Shown piece after piece: positions 31,407 through 42,232 of a DNA stretch of 64,000 nucleotides; position 1 is the stretch's first letter, and the number at the start of each line of letters is the position of its first letter. Source of the stretch: Terfezia claveryi (lineage: Eukaryota; Ascomycota; Pezizomycetes; Pezizales; Pezizaceae); assembly GCA_015179025.1 (NCBI GenBank), contig WHUX01000002.1, positions 1-64,000 on the forward strand, given 5' to 3'. The notes under the pieces were generated by a model. It saw only the letters and a list, made by a program, of their open reading frames with translations, did no database searches and had not been told where the DNA came from. The translations under genes and the position numbers were made by a program.

Positions 31407-31739
31407 TTACATTGCTCCTAACCCCGGGACCGGCGATATTGCTCTATTCGCCTCTCCCATCTCTATATTTGTCGGAACCCCTTCCAGAGCACCCTAGAAG
31501 CAACGTTACTTCGCTCAAGACTTCGCTTGCACCGAGTCTAATCTTCGCATGCACCGAGTCTAATCACCCCTCCTTACCTACACACTGTCGGACAGCTCGA
31601 AATGGCTAAAGAAATGTCGCTTGGTTATTGGCTAATATGAATTATTTCCCCTCCTATTTGCTTATTAGCTTGTTTTAGCCGACATACTAATCCTATATTG
31701 AGATTCTCAACCTCTTAGATGTCGAGCGTTAAGGCTGTC

Positions 31740-32340
31740 AGGCCCCGAACGAGCCGAACGAGCTTATAAGCCCCCGACGAGCGAGCGAGCTTATAAGCCC
31801 CCCGACGAGCGAGCGAGCTTATAAGCCCCCCGACGAGCGAGCGAGCTTATAAGCCCCCCGACGAGCGAGCTTATAAGCCCCCGACGAGCGAGCGAGCTTA
31901 TAAGCCCCCCGACGAGCGAGCATATAAGCCCCCAACGAGCGAGCAAAGCCCCCGAGCAAGCTCAAGACCCCCGAGCAAGCAAGCTCAATGCCCCGAGCGA
32001 GCAAAGCCCCGAGCAAGCAAGCTCAAGACCCCGGAGCGAGCAAAGCCCCGAGCGAGCAAAGCCCCCGAGCGAGCAAAGCTCAATACCCCAAGTGAGCAAA
32101 GCTCACGACCCCGAGCAAGCAAGCTCAAGACCCCCGGCGAGCAAGCTCAATACCCCCAAGTGAGCAAAGCTCACGACCCCCGAGCAAGCAAGCTCAAGAC
32201 CCCCGGCGAGCAAGCTCAACACCCCCGAGCGAGCACAGCTCAATACCCCCGAGCGAGCAAAGCCCTCGAGCGAGCAAAGCCCCGGAGCGAGCAAAGCCCT
32301 CGAGCGAGCAAAGCCCCCGAGCAAGCAAACCCCCAAAACG
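31740..32340 (+). repeat. GC-rich tandem array in the LARD-like element
   Basis: The first block (about 31745-31935) repeats a 28-30 bp unit GACGAGCGAGCGAGCTTATA plus AGCCCCC, about six times. The second block (about 31935-32335) repeats a shorter unit of about 15-16 bp (CCCCGAGCGAGCAAAG) with variants, over 20 times. It ends next to a T-run (32347-32358). No spacers are present. Confidence 0.9.
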
Positions 32341-32636
32341 AGGCTATTTTTTTTTTTCTCTGCACCAGAAGGATTGCAGAGGGGGGAGTTATCAGTCGGG
32401 ACGCCTGATTGAAAACGGGGAGTAGTACTAGGGTGGATATCTATGCCGGACAGCCACCAGATGTCGGCATGGGAAGCCTAGTACGGGCTGGATAGAGCAC
32501 TACAACTCAGACAAGTTGAAGACCGCACATCTGAGATGGCTGAGCTCGCATACAGCTAATAGAATGTCTATGAAGCAAAGCCCTCGCCTTGAGCGGCAAA
32601 TGCCAACAAAATTTTTCTTGAGCTATCGAGCTCTCA

Positions 32637-32895
32637 AAGACCCCGTTCGAGCTCCGAAAGCTCAAAGACCCCCGCCTTGGGCGAAGACCCCCGCGTTGGT
32701 TGAAGGACCCTATGTTGGGTGAAGACCCCCGCCTTGGTTGAAGGACCCTATGTTGGGTGAAGACCCCCGCTTTGGTTGAAGGACCCTATGTTGGGTGAAG
32801 ACCCCCGCCTTGGTTGAAGGACCCTATGTTGGGTGAAGACCCCCGCCTTGGTCAAAGACCCCCGCCTTGGTCAAAGACCCCGTTCGACCTCGAAG
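32637..32895 (+). repeat. 38-bp tandem repeat in the LARD-like element
   Basis: The unit GACCCTATGTTGGGTGAA followed by GACCCCCGCCTTGGTTGAAG occurs about four to five times between 32690 and 32860. It is flanked by related partial units (AAAGACCCCGTTCGA at 32636 and 32874). The region between the two arrays (32400-32636) shows no recognisable gene. Confidence 0.88.
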
Positions 32896-33035
32896 CTCAA
32901 AGGCCCCCGCCTTGACCCAAGCCAGCGCTGCGAGCGCTGAAGACCCGAACGAGTGCCACGAGCGCACAAATGAACAAGACCCCCCCTTGCACAGGCAAGT
33001 CGGGTTGGACAGTTGGGAAAGCATACGTCTGAGGT

Positions 33036-33480
33036 TCAGACCTATGTCAAGTTTGTCAATGGATGAAGACATGGTACCTTTTACCGTCCTACTCGTCGCC
33101 TTTTCCCTGTGGGTTTTTTGGCGAGAGGTTTGGTTTTTAATGGCCATGGCATGTATGTGTAGGCACACCGGTCTTGTGGTACCCTTGAATGGGATAGAGG
33201 TATCTGCCTGCGCGGTCAGTGCCTAGCCACCATGGTTACCTGAGTTGTTACTAATACTTGTCTTCTCCGGTCGGAAGGACTTGTATTCAGCTGAGGACAG
33301 CTGCCTCGGAACGGGGAGTAATGTTACGGCTCAGGTAAGAGGCCTACCCACAACTGGGAATATCCCAATACCTAATTATGGCTGCTAACTGTTATGGCCT
33401 GATCAACCATACAGCTGCGGGTAATGTGTCCGGGATGGACGGGTATTGGAGTAAGGAAGTGTGTGACCTCTGAATGCGTT
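33036..33480 (+). repeat. Gyp2-derived 3' tail with partial Gyp2 LTR inside the LARD-like element
   Basis: It is collinear with Gyp2 11265-11710: ATGGATGAAGACATGGTACC, the following 3' UTR, the purine-rich GGAACGGGGAGTAA, and then the first about 155 bp of the Gyp2 LTR starting at 33323. It then switches to unrelated sequence and a new purine tract (TTGGAAAGGGGAAGTAC) before the element's own 3' LTR. This is a chimera most easily made by template switching during reverse transcription. Confidence 0.85.
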
Positions 33481-33569
33481 CTCATGCATGTACTCTCTTC
33501 GAAAATTCCATTGATAAGCAGGGTGGTGAAGTTAGTCGGTCGGGACGACCTCTTGGAAAGGGGAAGTAC

Positions 33570-33719
33570 TGTTACGGCGCAAGGCAGACAGGGGTGGGGG
33601 TATGCGAATCGTCATGGGTCAGGTGATATGTTGCAATTCGATAGATTGGAGGCCTGACGAACCCCGCTTCCTATATATGTGCCCACTTCCTGTATCTAGC
33701 TTTTGGCTCTCCGAGCAAT

Positions 33720-33765
<46 letters not shown>

Positions 33766-33884
33766 ACCTCGCACCCGTATGTGCAGTTAGGCCCGAGTTA
33801 TGTGATCTTGCCTTCGCTGGCTAATAACCCTCCAAATACCTGTATTCCGACAACATTGCCTAGATCACCAGCTCGCCCCTAACA
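33570..33884 (+). repeat. 3' LTR of the non-autonomous element (315 bp)
   Basis: Near-identical to the 5' LTR, including the six TTCTAAG units. It is followed by the target duplication TGCAC. Confidence 0.9.
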
Positions 33885-34994
33885 TGCACTAAAACATCGT
33901 GTATGGTTTGCAATGCCTGAATTTCCTGCATTTCTACCAAATACCCAGGTATTTTGTTGATTCGTTTCAGCCTAATCGGTAGCAGTGCAATTGGTATCCA
34001 GGCATGCATTGTATGTGTATTGTGTATAAAGCTTCCGATATTGCCGATACTCATATAAATAGGCCATAACTTTTTGTCTCTAGAGAAATTCGTTAGGTGA
34101 GTTTCATCTGATGCTAGTAAAATCGGAACAAGTGTCCCGCCTTTAGGTAGCAAAGCCTATCCGTTTCAGTTAGTTGGATATCCGACATAGTACACAGAAA
34201 TTGCTCACCTGAGTGTCTTCCCACCACTTTACAGTATGGATTTCACTATATACCCTGTTCCCTTCATTGTCGTATTCTTGCCGCGGGCCTTAGGCCATCT
34301 CGCTAGCATAAACCTTTTGGCATAGAAGGTACTTTACTGCTGCAATAATATTCCGATAATAAAAGGCCACCCCCTTGAGTAATAGGTAGTTCACTGTTCC
34401 TGAGTGCCAGGAAGGTTCATTTGCCGCCGCGTCGATAAGCTTATACATTGTATACGCTGACTGAAATTAAACCTCGTGTGTTAGATTGAGGCCTTTCAAG
34501 AGGTTATTTTTGAAAAACTGGTCAATCTTTGACTGTGAGGTCTTTGTAGAATTGAAGAAGTGTGCCAGTCGATAATTAATTGGGGTGCAGAATGGAGCAA
34601 ACAAATTGAAGTTTCGGTCTTCCTCCGGAAATACATGTTAATGTATTGGGTTGCCTGCACGTAGATAGGTGATTGCATGCTGACTTCCCTCGTCGGATTT
34701 TGGTTCAACACAAAAGGTTTGAGCCTCTCTATCAGATCCCTCGCTATGGCATGAATCAGAGTAGTAATCAATATTGGTAGATATAATATTGGTGAAATTG
34801 ACTTCGTCTATATCATAATCTAAATCAATAGTATCTCTGGTGTTGGAGAACCGACGCTTTCGAGACGGTGGCAGTAGCCCATTAAGATCCTTTACGTTTT
34901 TTTCAGGATGAACCTTCGCCAGATAATTTGAATATACTCCAGCTAAAGTATAGAATCGTGGGCATCATTGGTATAGGGTTTTGTATCTGTTCAT
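33885..34994 (-). pseudogene. Plv-1 transposase, N-terminal segment with zinc-finger region
   Basis: On the minus strand it starts at the ATG at 34994. It is collinear with Plv-2 exon 1, the 52-bp intron (around 34155-34210) and the start of exon 2 (GGTLVPILLASDETHL). The finger reads degraded codons around 34940-34980 (the Plv-2 HLEKVH region has a TGG-to-TCTGGCG-type change with indels). An in-frame stop lies in the KWWEDTQ region and elsewhere. This copy is inactive. Confidence 0.82.
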
Positions 34995-36021
34995 TTTGAA
35001 ACGTCACGGAGGTTGTAAAATATTATAAGAGACAGATTTTGTAGTGTAATATTTTCATTAACAGAATCTCAGGGAATAAGCTTCATAAGTGCCAAGGCTC
35101 CGATCGCACTAAATAAGGGATTCTATCTGACGTGATGCATTGGATTTTGCCAAGACCGACTGCGCACGATACCCTTGGCCCCACCCCCCTTCCTAATCTT
35201 CTCTCTATTTACTTTCTTTCTTCTACCCTACACCAAATACATTACCTTCGCATCCTTCCTTACTTCCCTCTACCATGGAGACTACCCTCTACCTCTGGAG
35301 TTGGGAGAGCCCTTACCTTTATCTTGTTGTGTCTAAATACAATGCTGTGATCAGCCAACTGAAGCCACTATGATCATGCTAGCAAGAACAACAAGATGAG
35401 GCTGGGGTGCTTCCTATCCTTAGTTAAGGTCCTATCTATTGGACATAAGTTCCAACTTCATTGGTTGGAACACTCTCGTAGTTTATTATGTTTGCTCTCC
35501 CCCTTTAATAAAACTACAATTTCCAACCTGAACAAAAGAATCACTTCCTGCATGAATCCTGATATTGACTCTTCCATTCCCCAAATCATCAATCCTTTCC
35601 TGCCTCATCCTTCCCCTCTGACTACGTTTCCGTAGACGTTCACGACGGGCATGCCATTGTCTTATCCGCTACCTCTGATTTGACTTTGTGGATAGTGGAG
35701 GCACTAGATTTGGAGGAGCCTCTGGAGTTAGGGGAGGGATTGGGGTTGGCGGAGGTACGGGAGGGGGTGGAAATAGGACTGCGAGTGGCATATTTTCTTG
35801 GTTCTCTAATTAATTACTAGTTATAGATAACCCTAGATAATCCGACTCCAAATGTTTCTTTGCTCACTTACTATGTGGTGATGGTGACGTGGGTAGTACT
35901 TCCATATCCTCCTCCATATCCTCAATATCGGTAGTTAATTTCGATAGGGCACTTGGGGAAGGAGCTATCCGCTTACGTTGGCTTTGTATTCTATATAATG
36001 TCTTAGTTGAGTCTTCATTAA

Positions 36022-36519
36022 TGTCACAACCATCCCTTCCCAGCCTAGTCTGACCTCGTTGTTGTTATTCATTGTTCCTTCTGGCATCACCTGCGAACTC
36101 AGGTGATAGCGTTATTATCTCGGCTCCCGAGATAAGGGGTCTCGGGAACCTTATTCCTTCTGGTGGCCTTGGCCAGGAAGGAAGCCTGTATATATAGCTT
36201 GCTCTCTCCGCCCTCTCGTTGGATCCCCATCCAACGTCTTGTATACCTAATATAGGATCTTGCCTCTCCCAACGCTTGTGCACCTCCCTTGTGCACCCCC
36301 TTGTCTCGTGAACAGCTCTGCAGCACAGCTGCCTCCCTCCGACACACGCGGCAACTGCCTCCGCGTGTCTCGTGCCCTTTGCCCTCGGCCTCTCTTACCT
36401 CTTGCCTTGTCCCTAGCCTTTCCCCAGATCACACACGTAGCGTTCCTACGTGTGCGATTCCCCTTTGCCACTACCCCGGCGTACCCCTTGGTCGCCCTGT
36501 CCCTAGAGCCGTCGTTACA
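36022..36519 (+). mobile_element. Solo LTR of the GypA/B/C/D family (498 bp)
   Basis: Begins TGTCACAACCATCC and ends CCGTCGTTACA, flanked by ATTAA at 36017-36021 and 36520-36524. The uninterrupted site (AGTATTAATGAAG) is present in Plv-2 near 25613-25625. It results from LTR-LTR recombination that removed the element interior. It has TATATATAG near 36190 and one CACCTGCGAACTCAGGTGAT module at about 36087-36106. Confidence 0.95.
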
Positions 36520-36540
36520 ATTAATACTAAGAAAATATTA

Positions 36541-36830
36541 GCTAGGACTAAGACTCTCGCTCCAATTATGGGAGGGCTCTCGCTCCAATTATGGGAGGGC
36601 TCTCGCTCCAATTATGGGAGGGCTCTCGCTCCAATTATGGGAGAGCTCTCACTTAAATGGGAGGGCTCTCACTCTAATGGGAGGACTCTCACTCTAATGG
36701 GAGGGCTCTCACTCCAAAGGGGTCTCTTAAGGGGGGCTCTCAACCAAAGGGAGGCTTTCTCAACCAAAGGGGGGCTTTCTCGACCAAATGGGGGCTTTCT
36801 CAATCAAAGGGGGGCTTTCTTAACCAAAGG
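36541..36830 (-). repeat. Minisatellite in the intron of the Plv-1 gene D copy
   Basis: Reverse-strand counterpart of the Plv-2 array. GGAGGGCTCTCGCTCCAATTA-type units (about eight, given here as CTCTCGCTCCAATTATGG) are followed by about five GGGGGCTTTCTCAACCAAA units. Unit counts and sequence differ from Plv-2, so the array has changed since the copies diverged. Confidence 0.8.
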
Positions 36831-37349
36831 TGGTTTCTTTGCTAAGCTAAGTAGGACATACCTATTTGTACTATCTTTTGGAGATAGTTCTGGTGGTGGG
36901 AACATCAGTTTCTGGTGAGGTTGACGTAAAGGCATAATGATAGTAGTGGCAGAATAGCTAATAGTCAATAATAGCAATTAATGTATTGCAGATGTTGAGG
37001 TTTATATATATTAAAAGATTTGGGGGGGGGAGCAAATCAAACCCATGTTAGTGCTATGGTCTCAATATGTATGGCTACTAGTCTCATACCCAATTGGGAA
37101 AGAATTGATGTGAGTGGCATATACCGCTAAGTATTACAAAGATCTATGAGACAACAGCATATTTGCAGTACACTTAGATTCCAACTTAAGTGGTCGGATG
37201 ACTTCTGTATTAGGGGCTTGATACAGTGGCTCTAAATAAGTTATTAATATTTAGCACTATCACATACATATGCAATGTTCTAGGTCTTTCTGACTTAGGA
37301 AATTTACTAGAAGGGGTACAAGCTGCTTTCCAAATAGGCTTAGATTTGG

Positions 37350-37555
37350 GATAGGGTTACCAAATAACTCGACCCAACCTCATAAGTTGGAATCTGCGTG
37401 TATTGCATACTTTCCATTATGCCGTAGTTATTTGTATTTCGCTATTGTGCCTGTTACAATAACATCCACATACAACAGAAAGTATGTAGTACACTCAGAT
37501 TCCAACTTACAAGGTTGGAGGGCTTTTGTAAGTCGTTTACACAGAGCTAGATATT
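37350..37555. repeat. Foldback in the Plv-1 gene C/D promoter
   Basis: The arms ACCTCATAAGTTGGAATCTG...CATACTTTCC and AACAGAAAGTATG...CAGATTCCAACTTACAAGG are inverted copies. This is the counterpart of the 24558-24816 foldback, partly deleted on one side. The surrounding 36936-37933 is non-coding. Confidence 0.75.
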
Positions 37556-37933
37556 AACACAAAGGTCATAGTCTTATGCAGGCATAGATGGCTATGTGGA
37601 TTGCCGACCGCTTGAAGCAAACATGTCCAATAATTAACATAAAGGTCATGGCCTTATGCAGGCTATACAGAACTAGAGTGACTGGCCATGTTGATTGCCG
37701 ACCAAGCAAATATGGCCTACTCTTATGTCCAACTTCGTAGAGTCTATAAATACCCCTATAGATCTGTAAATCAATTATTCTCAGCAGCTATTCACAATAC
37801 CTCCCACCATCATTACAATACCTTCCCGCTATCATAACTTTCCATTTGAATAACACCTAACATATATAACATAAGTATCTCTAAAGCATAGTTTCCAACG
37901 GGAGTATCTAAATTTCCAACATAGTTCGTCCAA

Positions 37934-38086
37934 ATGCCATCTGCAGCACAAGAAGTTAGCTAAGCAAAGGCACTATTGGGATGGGGGGAGAATGATCCTC
38001 GGTACTCAAACTAGAGAAATGGGGTCAAGGGGTGGGCATGAACATAGGGGATAACGGGGAAACGGCAGGCCGGGAATGCCCTCTGG
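37934..38086 (+). pseudogene. Plv-1 copy of accessory gene C, first part, cut by GypB
   Basis: Starts ATGCCATCTGCAGCAC and follows the Plv-2 gene C sequence, with a TAA replacing CAG at about codon 10. It ends in TCTGG at the GypB insertion. The remainder resumes at 44533 after the duplicated TCTGG. Confidence 0.8.
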
Positions 38087-38724
38087 TATCACAACTGTCC
38101 TTTCCTAGCTGGGTTTGAGAGTCAGACGGGATTCCGTCCGACTTTCGTTATTGTTGATTGATGTCACAACCGTGTTCTTAGTCTTGATTTGATACTCGAA
38201 CAGGCTTGTTCGGGTGTCGTGCTGTTTTGACACTCGAACAGGCTTGTTTGGGTGTCGTCGATGGGTGATTGTTATCTTAGCTTCCGAGATAGGAATCTCG
38301 GGAAGCTTATTCCTTCCACGGCCTTGGCCTGGAATCATGTATATATATCTTCATCCCTCCGCCCTCTCGTTGGATCCCCATCCAACGTCTTGTATATCCA
38401 ATACAGGGCCTTGCTTCTCTCCACGTTGGTGCATCTCCCTTGTGCACCTCCTTGTCTCGCCTTGTCTCTGCAGCCCAGCTGCCTCCCTTGACACACGCGG
38501 CAACTGCTTCCGCGTGTCTCGTGTCCCTTGCCCTCTGCCCCTCTTGCCTCTTGCCCTTGCCTCCCATCTCAGCCTCCCCCTAGTCACACACGTAGCGTTC
38601 CTATATGTGTCTTACCCTAGCCTTTCCCCAGATCACACACGTAGCGCTCCTACGTGTACGATTGCCCCTTGCCACTTCCCCAGCATACCCCTTGGTCGCC
38701 TTGTCCCCCAGAGCCCTCGTTACA
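38087..38724 (+). repeat. GypB 5' LTR (638 bp)
   Basis: Contains a second copy of the LTR start (GATGTCACAACCGTG, about 38159) and a doubled ACTCGAACAGGCTTGTT unit (38193-38257), whose CGAACAGGCTTGTTCG is palindromic. These replace the CACCTGC palindromes of the GypC LTR. A TATATATATC box lies at about 38340. It ends CCCTCGTTACA. Confidence 0.9.
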
Positions 38725-38851
38725 CTACGTTGGATCGCTCTGACCAACCGGTACAATGTCCGAACCAACCCTGTTACCTACCGACAGGTTCTAAGCATGG
38801 CGGGAAACCCTAATACCCTCAGACCCAGCCCAGCTGTTGGAATACCGCTGA

Positions 38852-39919
38852 ATGGCCATCAATATCTTCACTGCCACCTATAAGATTGGCGAAAAACAAG
38901 GAGCGGAGTACCAGGACACCCAACGAAGGCTGAAAGAAGCCGAAAATGAAATCCTCCTTCTCTGAGAAGACCTCGCAGACGACCGAGTAACCATGCGCAA
39001 TCTCAACCGTGCCCTTGCCGCTGCAACCGCACAGGCACCTGTGACCGCTACGCCCACCAAAACCCAAGACCTTCCCACCCCACCCAAATTTAATGGCGAA
39101 CGGGCCCGCCTCAAGGTCTGGAAAAACTCCATCAATATTAAGCTCAACGGAGACGCTGCTAAGTTTCCAACCACCCAGCACAAACTCGCTTACGTTTACG
39201 GCCTACTGGAGGGGAAGGCTCTGGACCAAGTCCAGCCCTATGTTTTGGAAACAGGTATCAAACTAGCAGATATCCCTGCCCTATTCGTGATTCTCGACCG
39301 AGCGTTTGGAGACCCGGACCCAAAGGGAACGGCCACCCTAGCCCTCCGGGCCCTCCGACAAAGAAACACCGACTTGGCCACCTATGTGGCCGAATTCTCT
39401 AGGCTAGCTGTGGAGGTCGAATGGAGTGACAAGATCAAACTGGATCAATTCCAGGAAGGCTTAAGTGTGGAACTGAGACAGGCACTTATCAACTTCCCAG
39501 ACGTCCACACCCTTAAAGAATTCATTGATCAGGCCAGCCGATTGGAGCAAAAGATGGCCAGGTTTAGAAACAGCCTTAAGGCCTCCTCTACAACAGCACC
39601 CCCACAATCGACCTTTTCAGCACCTCGCCCCCAGCCACAGGCCCCTGTAACCCCCCCGAACAAGCCAGCCCACCCTTCTCTCGTGGCGGGTGGACCGGTC
39701 CCTATAGACTTATCCGCGGGCAGACCCCGCCTGACCTAAGAAGAGAGGGAACGCCGCCGGAATAATGGGCTATGCATAGCCTGTGGGAAGGCCGACCACT
39801 TCATCGTGGCTTGCCCCCTTCGAAAGAATCGCTCCCTCGCCATCCATGCTATCTCCGATACCCCAGTGCCCAGGATTGAGGAGCTTGACGAGTCAGGAAA
39901 AGCCCTGTCCCTTGCCTAG
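38852..39919 (+). pseudogene. GypB gag with zinc knuckle, interrupted
   Basis: A frame from ATG 38852 (MAINIFTATYK) has a TGA near 38962, then is open 38993-39739. It carries the gag capsid domain (PPKFNGERARLKVWKNSI, AYVYGLLEGKALDQVQPY) and a Pro-rich tail. A TAA at 39737-39739 stands where CAA or GAA is expected, and the same frame continues to the CCHC knuckle CIACGKADHFIVAC (39777-39818), with a stop at 39917-39919. Inactive by stops. Confidence 0.8.
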
Positions 39920-39954
39920 TTACTGACACTAGCAAGGGACCTGCCCCAGGCCAT

Positions 39955-40430
39955 TTGTCTTTGTCTGCATTTTCTGTTTCTTCCGCTGTTGACGAATCTC
40001 GCTTGTTCAGTGAGCATTTTGTTGTATCTATCTCCCTTAATATCAATGATAGAACAATCACCACGTCAGCCCTTATAGATTGCGGAGCTTCAGGAATTGC
40101 CTTCATTGACCAGGCCTTTGTCAGTAAATTCTCCATACCCACGTTAAAGCTAAAAACCCCCTGTGTTCTGAATGTCATCGATGGTCAACCCATCTCCTCC
40201 GGAGATATCACCGATATCGTGTGCATGCCTGCCTAGTCAGGAATCACTCCGAAGCCCTCCCGATGTTTGTGACTAAGCTCAAATACCCGATTGTGCTCGG
40301 AATCCCGTGGCTAAGAATACACGATGTATCGGTCAGCTTCGGCTCTTATACCCTGCAGTTCAACAGCCAGTTTTACAAAAAACACTGCGGGAATCCGAAG
40401 GCCACTGTTACTGGGCTGTGTGCCTTGCCA
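39955..40430 (+). pseudogene. GypB aspartic protease region, frameshifted
   Basis: Frame 39955-40236 has the retropepsin motif ALIDCGASGIAF. After a shift near 40230 the neighbouring frame (from 40221) has YPIVLGIPWLRIHDV, the distal protease motif. A tandem CCCCTGTTCCCCCTGTT Pro-Val-rich repeat (40490-40562) links it to RT. Confidence 0.78.
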
Positions 40431-40705
40431 CCCCCAGTAACCTACCTGACCCAAGTGGTGCACCTGCCTGCGCACCTCGATGCCAATTCCCCTGTTACCC
40501 CTGTTCCCCCTGTTCCCCCTGTTTCCCCTGTTCCCCCTGTTTCCCCTGTCCCCTCTGTCCCCCTGGCGACCCCAAAACCCCTAAACGTTAGCTTTATCGG
40601 GGCAGGGGCTTTCGCTTACCTCACTAGGAGGCACAAGCTGAAGGCACACGCTCTCTCCATACATGAAGTGAACCTAGAGATTAACAAGACGAGATCCAAG
40701 GAGGA

Positions 40706-42232
40706 GTGGAAATCCATAGTTCTGGGGAATACCATGAATTCATTGACCTGTTCTCGGAAAAAGCAGCAGAAAAGCTTGCCCCCCATCGCCCATACGACCA
40801 CACAATCCCACTGGTGGAAGGAAAGACCCCCCCTTATGGACCTCTCTATGGGATGTCCCGAGTGGAACTGGAAGCTCTGAAAAAATATCTGGAAGAAAAC
40901 CTCAACAAGAGCTTCATTCGCCACAGCTCCTCCCCAGCGGGTGCCCCTGTACTGTTCGTGAAGAAGTCGGACGGCTCTCTTCGGTTGTGTGTTGATTATC
41001 GTAGCCTGAACGAGATAACGGTCAAGAACAGATACCTCTTGCCCCTGATTCAGGAGACATTAGCCAGACTTTCCAAGGCAAAATGGTTCACCAAATTGGA
41101 TCTGAGAGGGGCATACAACTTGGTACGAATTGCTGAGAGGGAGGAGTGGAAAACTGCCTTCCGGACACGATATGGCCATTTTGAGTATAACGTGATGCCT
41201 TTCGGCCTAACCAACCCCCCGCCTCTTTTCAGCACTTTATCAACGACACTCTGCGGAACTTTCTAGATGTATTCTGCACCGCCTACCTGGATGATATCCT
41301 CATATACTCGGACTCCCTAACGGAATACAAAGTCCATGTGAGGCAGGTGCTAGAGAAGCTGGAGAAGGCTGGGCTATACCTAAAACCGGAAAAATGCGAG
41401 TTTCATGTGTAGGAGGTCAAGTATCTAGGGTTAATCATCACCACGGAGGGCATCAGGATGGACCCTGCCAAGGTTACCGCTGTCCAGGAATGGCAAATCC
41501 CAGCGAATCTCAAGGATGTCCAGGCATTCCTGAGGTTCACCAACTTTTACCAGCGTTTTATCCTGGGATATTCGAAGATCATAGCCCCCCTCACCGCCCT
41601 GACCAAAAAAGACCGGCGTTTCGACTGGAATCCAGAAGCCCAATCTGCCTTCCAGAACCTTAAGGAAGCCTTCTGCTCAGCACCGATCCTCGCCCATTTC
41701 AACCCTGACCAGGAGTGTGTTGTCGAAACCGATACTTCCGACTATATCTCTGCGGGAATCCTGTCCCAGAACGACGACAACGGCATCCTCCACCCAGTGG
41801 CATACTTCTCAAAAAAGCACTCCCCGGCTGAGTGCAACTACGAGATTTATGATAAAGAGCTGATGGCCATTGTGCGGGCATTCGAGGAGTGGAGGCCACA
41901 CCTGGAGTCAGCCAAGGGAATTATCGAGGTGTTGTCTGATCATAAGAACCTTGAGTATTTCACCACTACCAAGCTGCTTAACCGAAGGCAAGCTAGGTGG
42001 TCGGAATTCCTCTCTCGGTTCAACTTTAAGATCAAGTACCGACCCGGAAAAGCTGGTGGCAAGCCTGATGCGTTAACTCGGAGATCAGGAGATCTCCCTA
42101 AGGGGGGGGATGAAAGGCTAAAATACCAAAATCAGGTGGTATTGAAGCCCGAAAACCTTGATCTGGCGGCCAATATCCTTGCTGAGGCTGAGGCTGATGC
42201 GGAAGCTGAGGCTGAGCTGACCTCGACAACTA
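40706..42232 (+). pseudogene. GypB reverse transcriptase and RNase H, broken
   Basis: RT starts about 40706 ([40 protein letters not shown]). It loses frame in AACCAACCCCCCGCC near 41215, continues with [10 protein letters not shown] (about 41287-41316), and has a TAG at 41409-41411 in place of CAG. RNase H follows in the frame from 41458 ([43 protein letters not shown]). An expanded GCTGAGGCTGAG stretch near 42181-42215 precedes the next shift. Confidence 0.82.

Larger units (their letters stand above)
31091..33884 (+). mobile_element. Non-autonomous LTR retroelement (LARD-like), 2,794 bp
   Basis: LTRs of 316 bp (31091-31406) and 315 bp (33570-33884), differing by one G in a G-run, are flanked by the duplication TGCAC (31086-31090 and 33885-33889). 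Removing it rejoins the Plv-1 transposase. The interior has no gag or pol. It is mostly GC-rich tandem repeats (31740-32340, 32637-32895) and a tail copied from the 3' end of Gyp2, including the first part of the Gyp2 LTR (33036-33480). Its LTR start TGTTACGG and the leader TTACA match Gyp2, so a Gyp2-type element is the likely helper (inference). Confidence 0.88.
35486..36935 (-). pseudogene. Plv-1 copy of accessory gene D, interrupted by a solo LTR
   Basis: Minus-strand collinear relic of Plv-2 gene D: start ATG at 36935, exon 1 to about 36862, a minisatellite intron (36541-36830), and then the solo LTR exactly at the first bases of exon 2 (AGT-ATTAA). The rest of exon 2, intron 2 and exon 3 follow to the stop at 35486. 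Several substitutions and indels break it. Preservation of exon-intron layout supports the gene model made for Plv-2. Confidence 0.7.

Noticed and set aside
31740..32340. Regular GC-rich repeats resembling a CRISPR-like array
   Set aside because: Units are head-to-tail with no unique spacers, in a eukaryotic LTR element; it is a simple tandem array.
36289..36918. 209-codon frame
   Set aside because: Joins the solo LTR to the gene D intron minisatellite; repetitive and not a gene.
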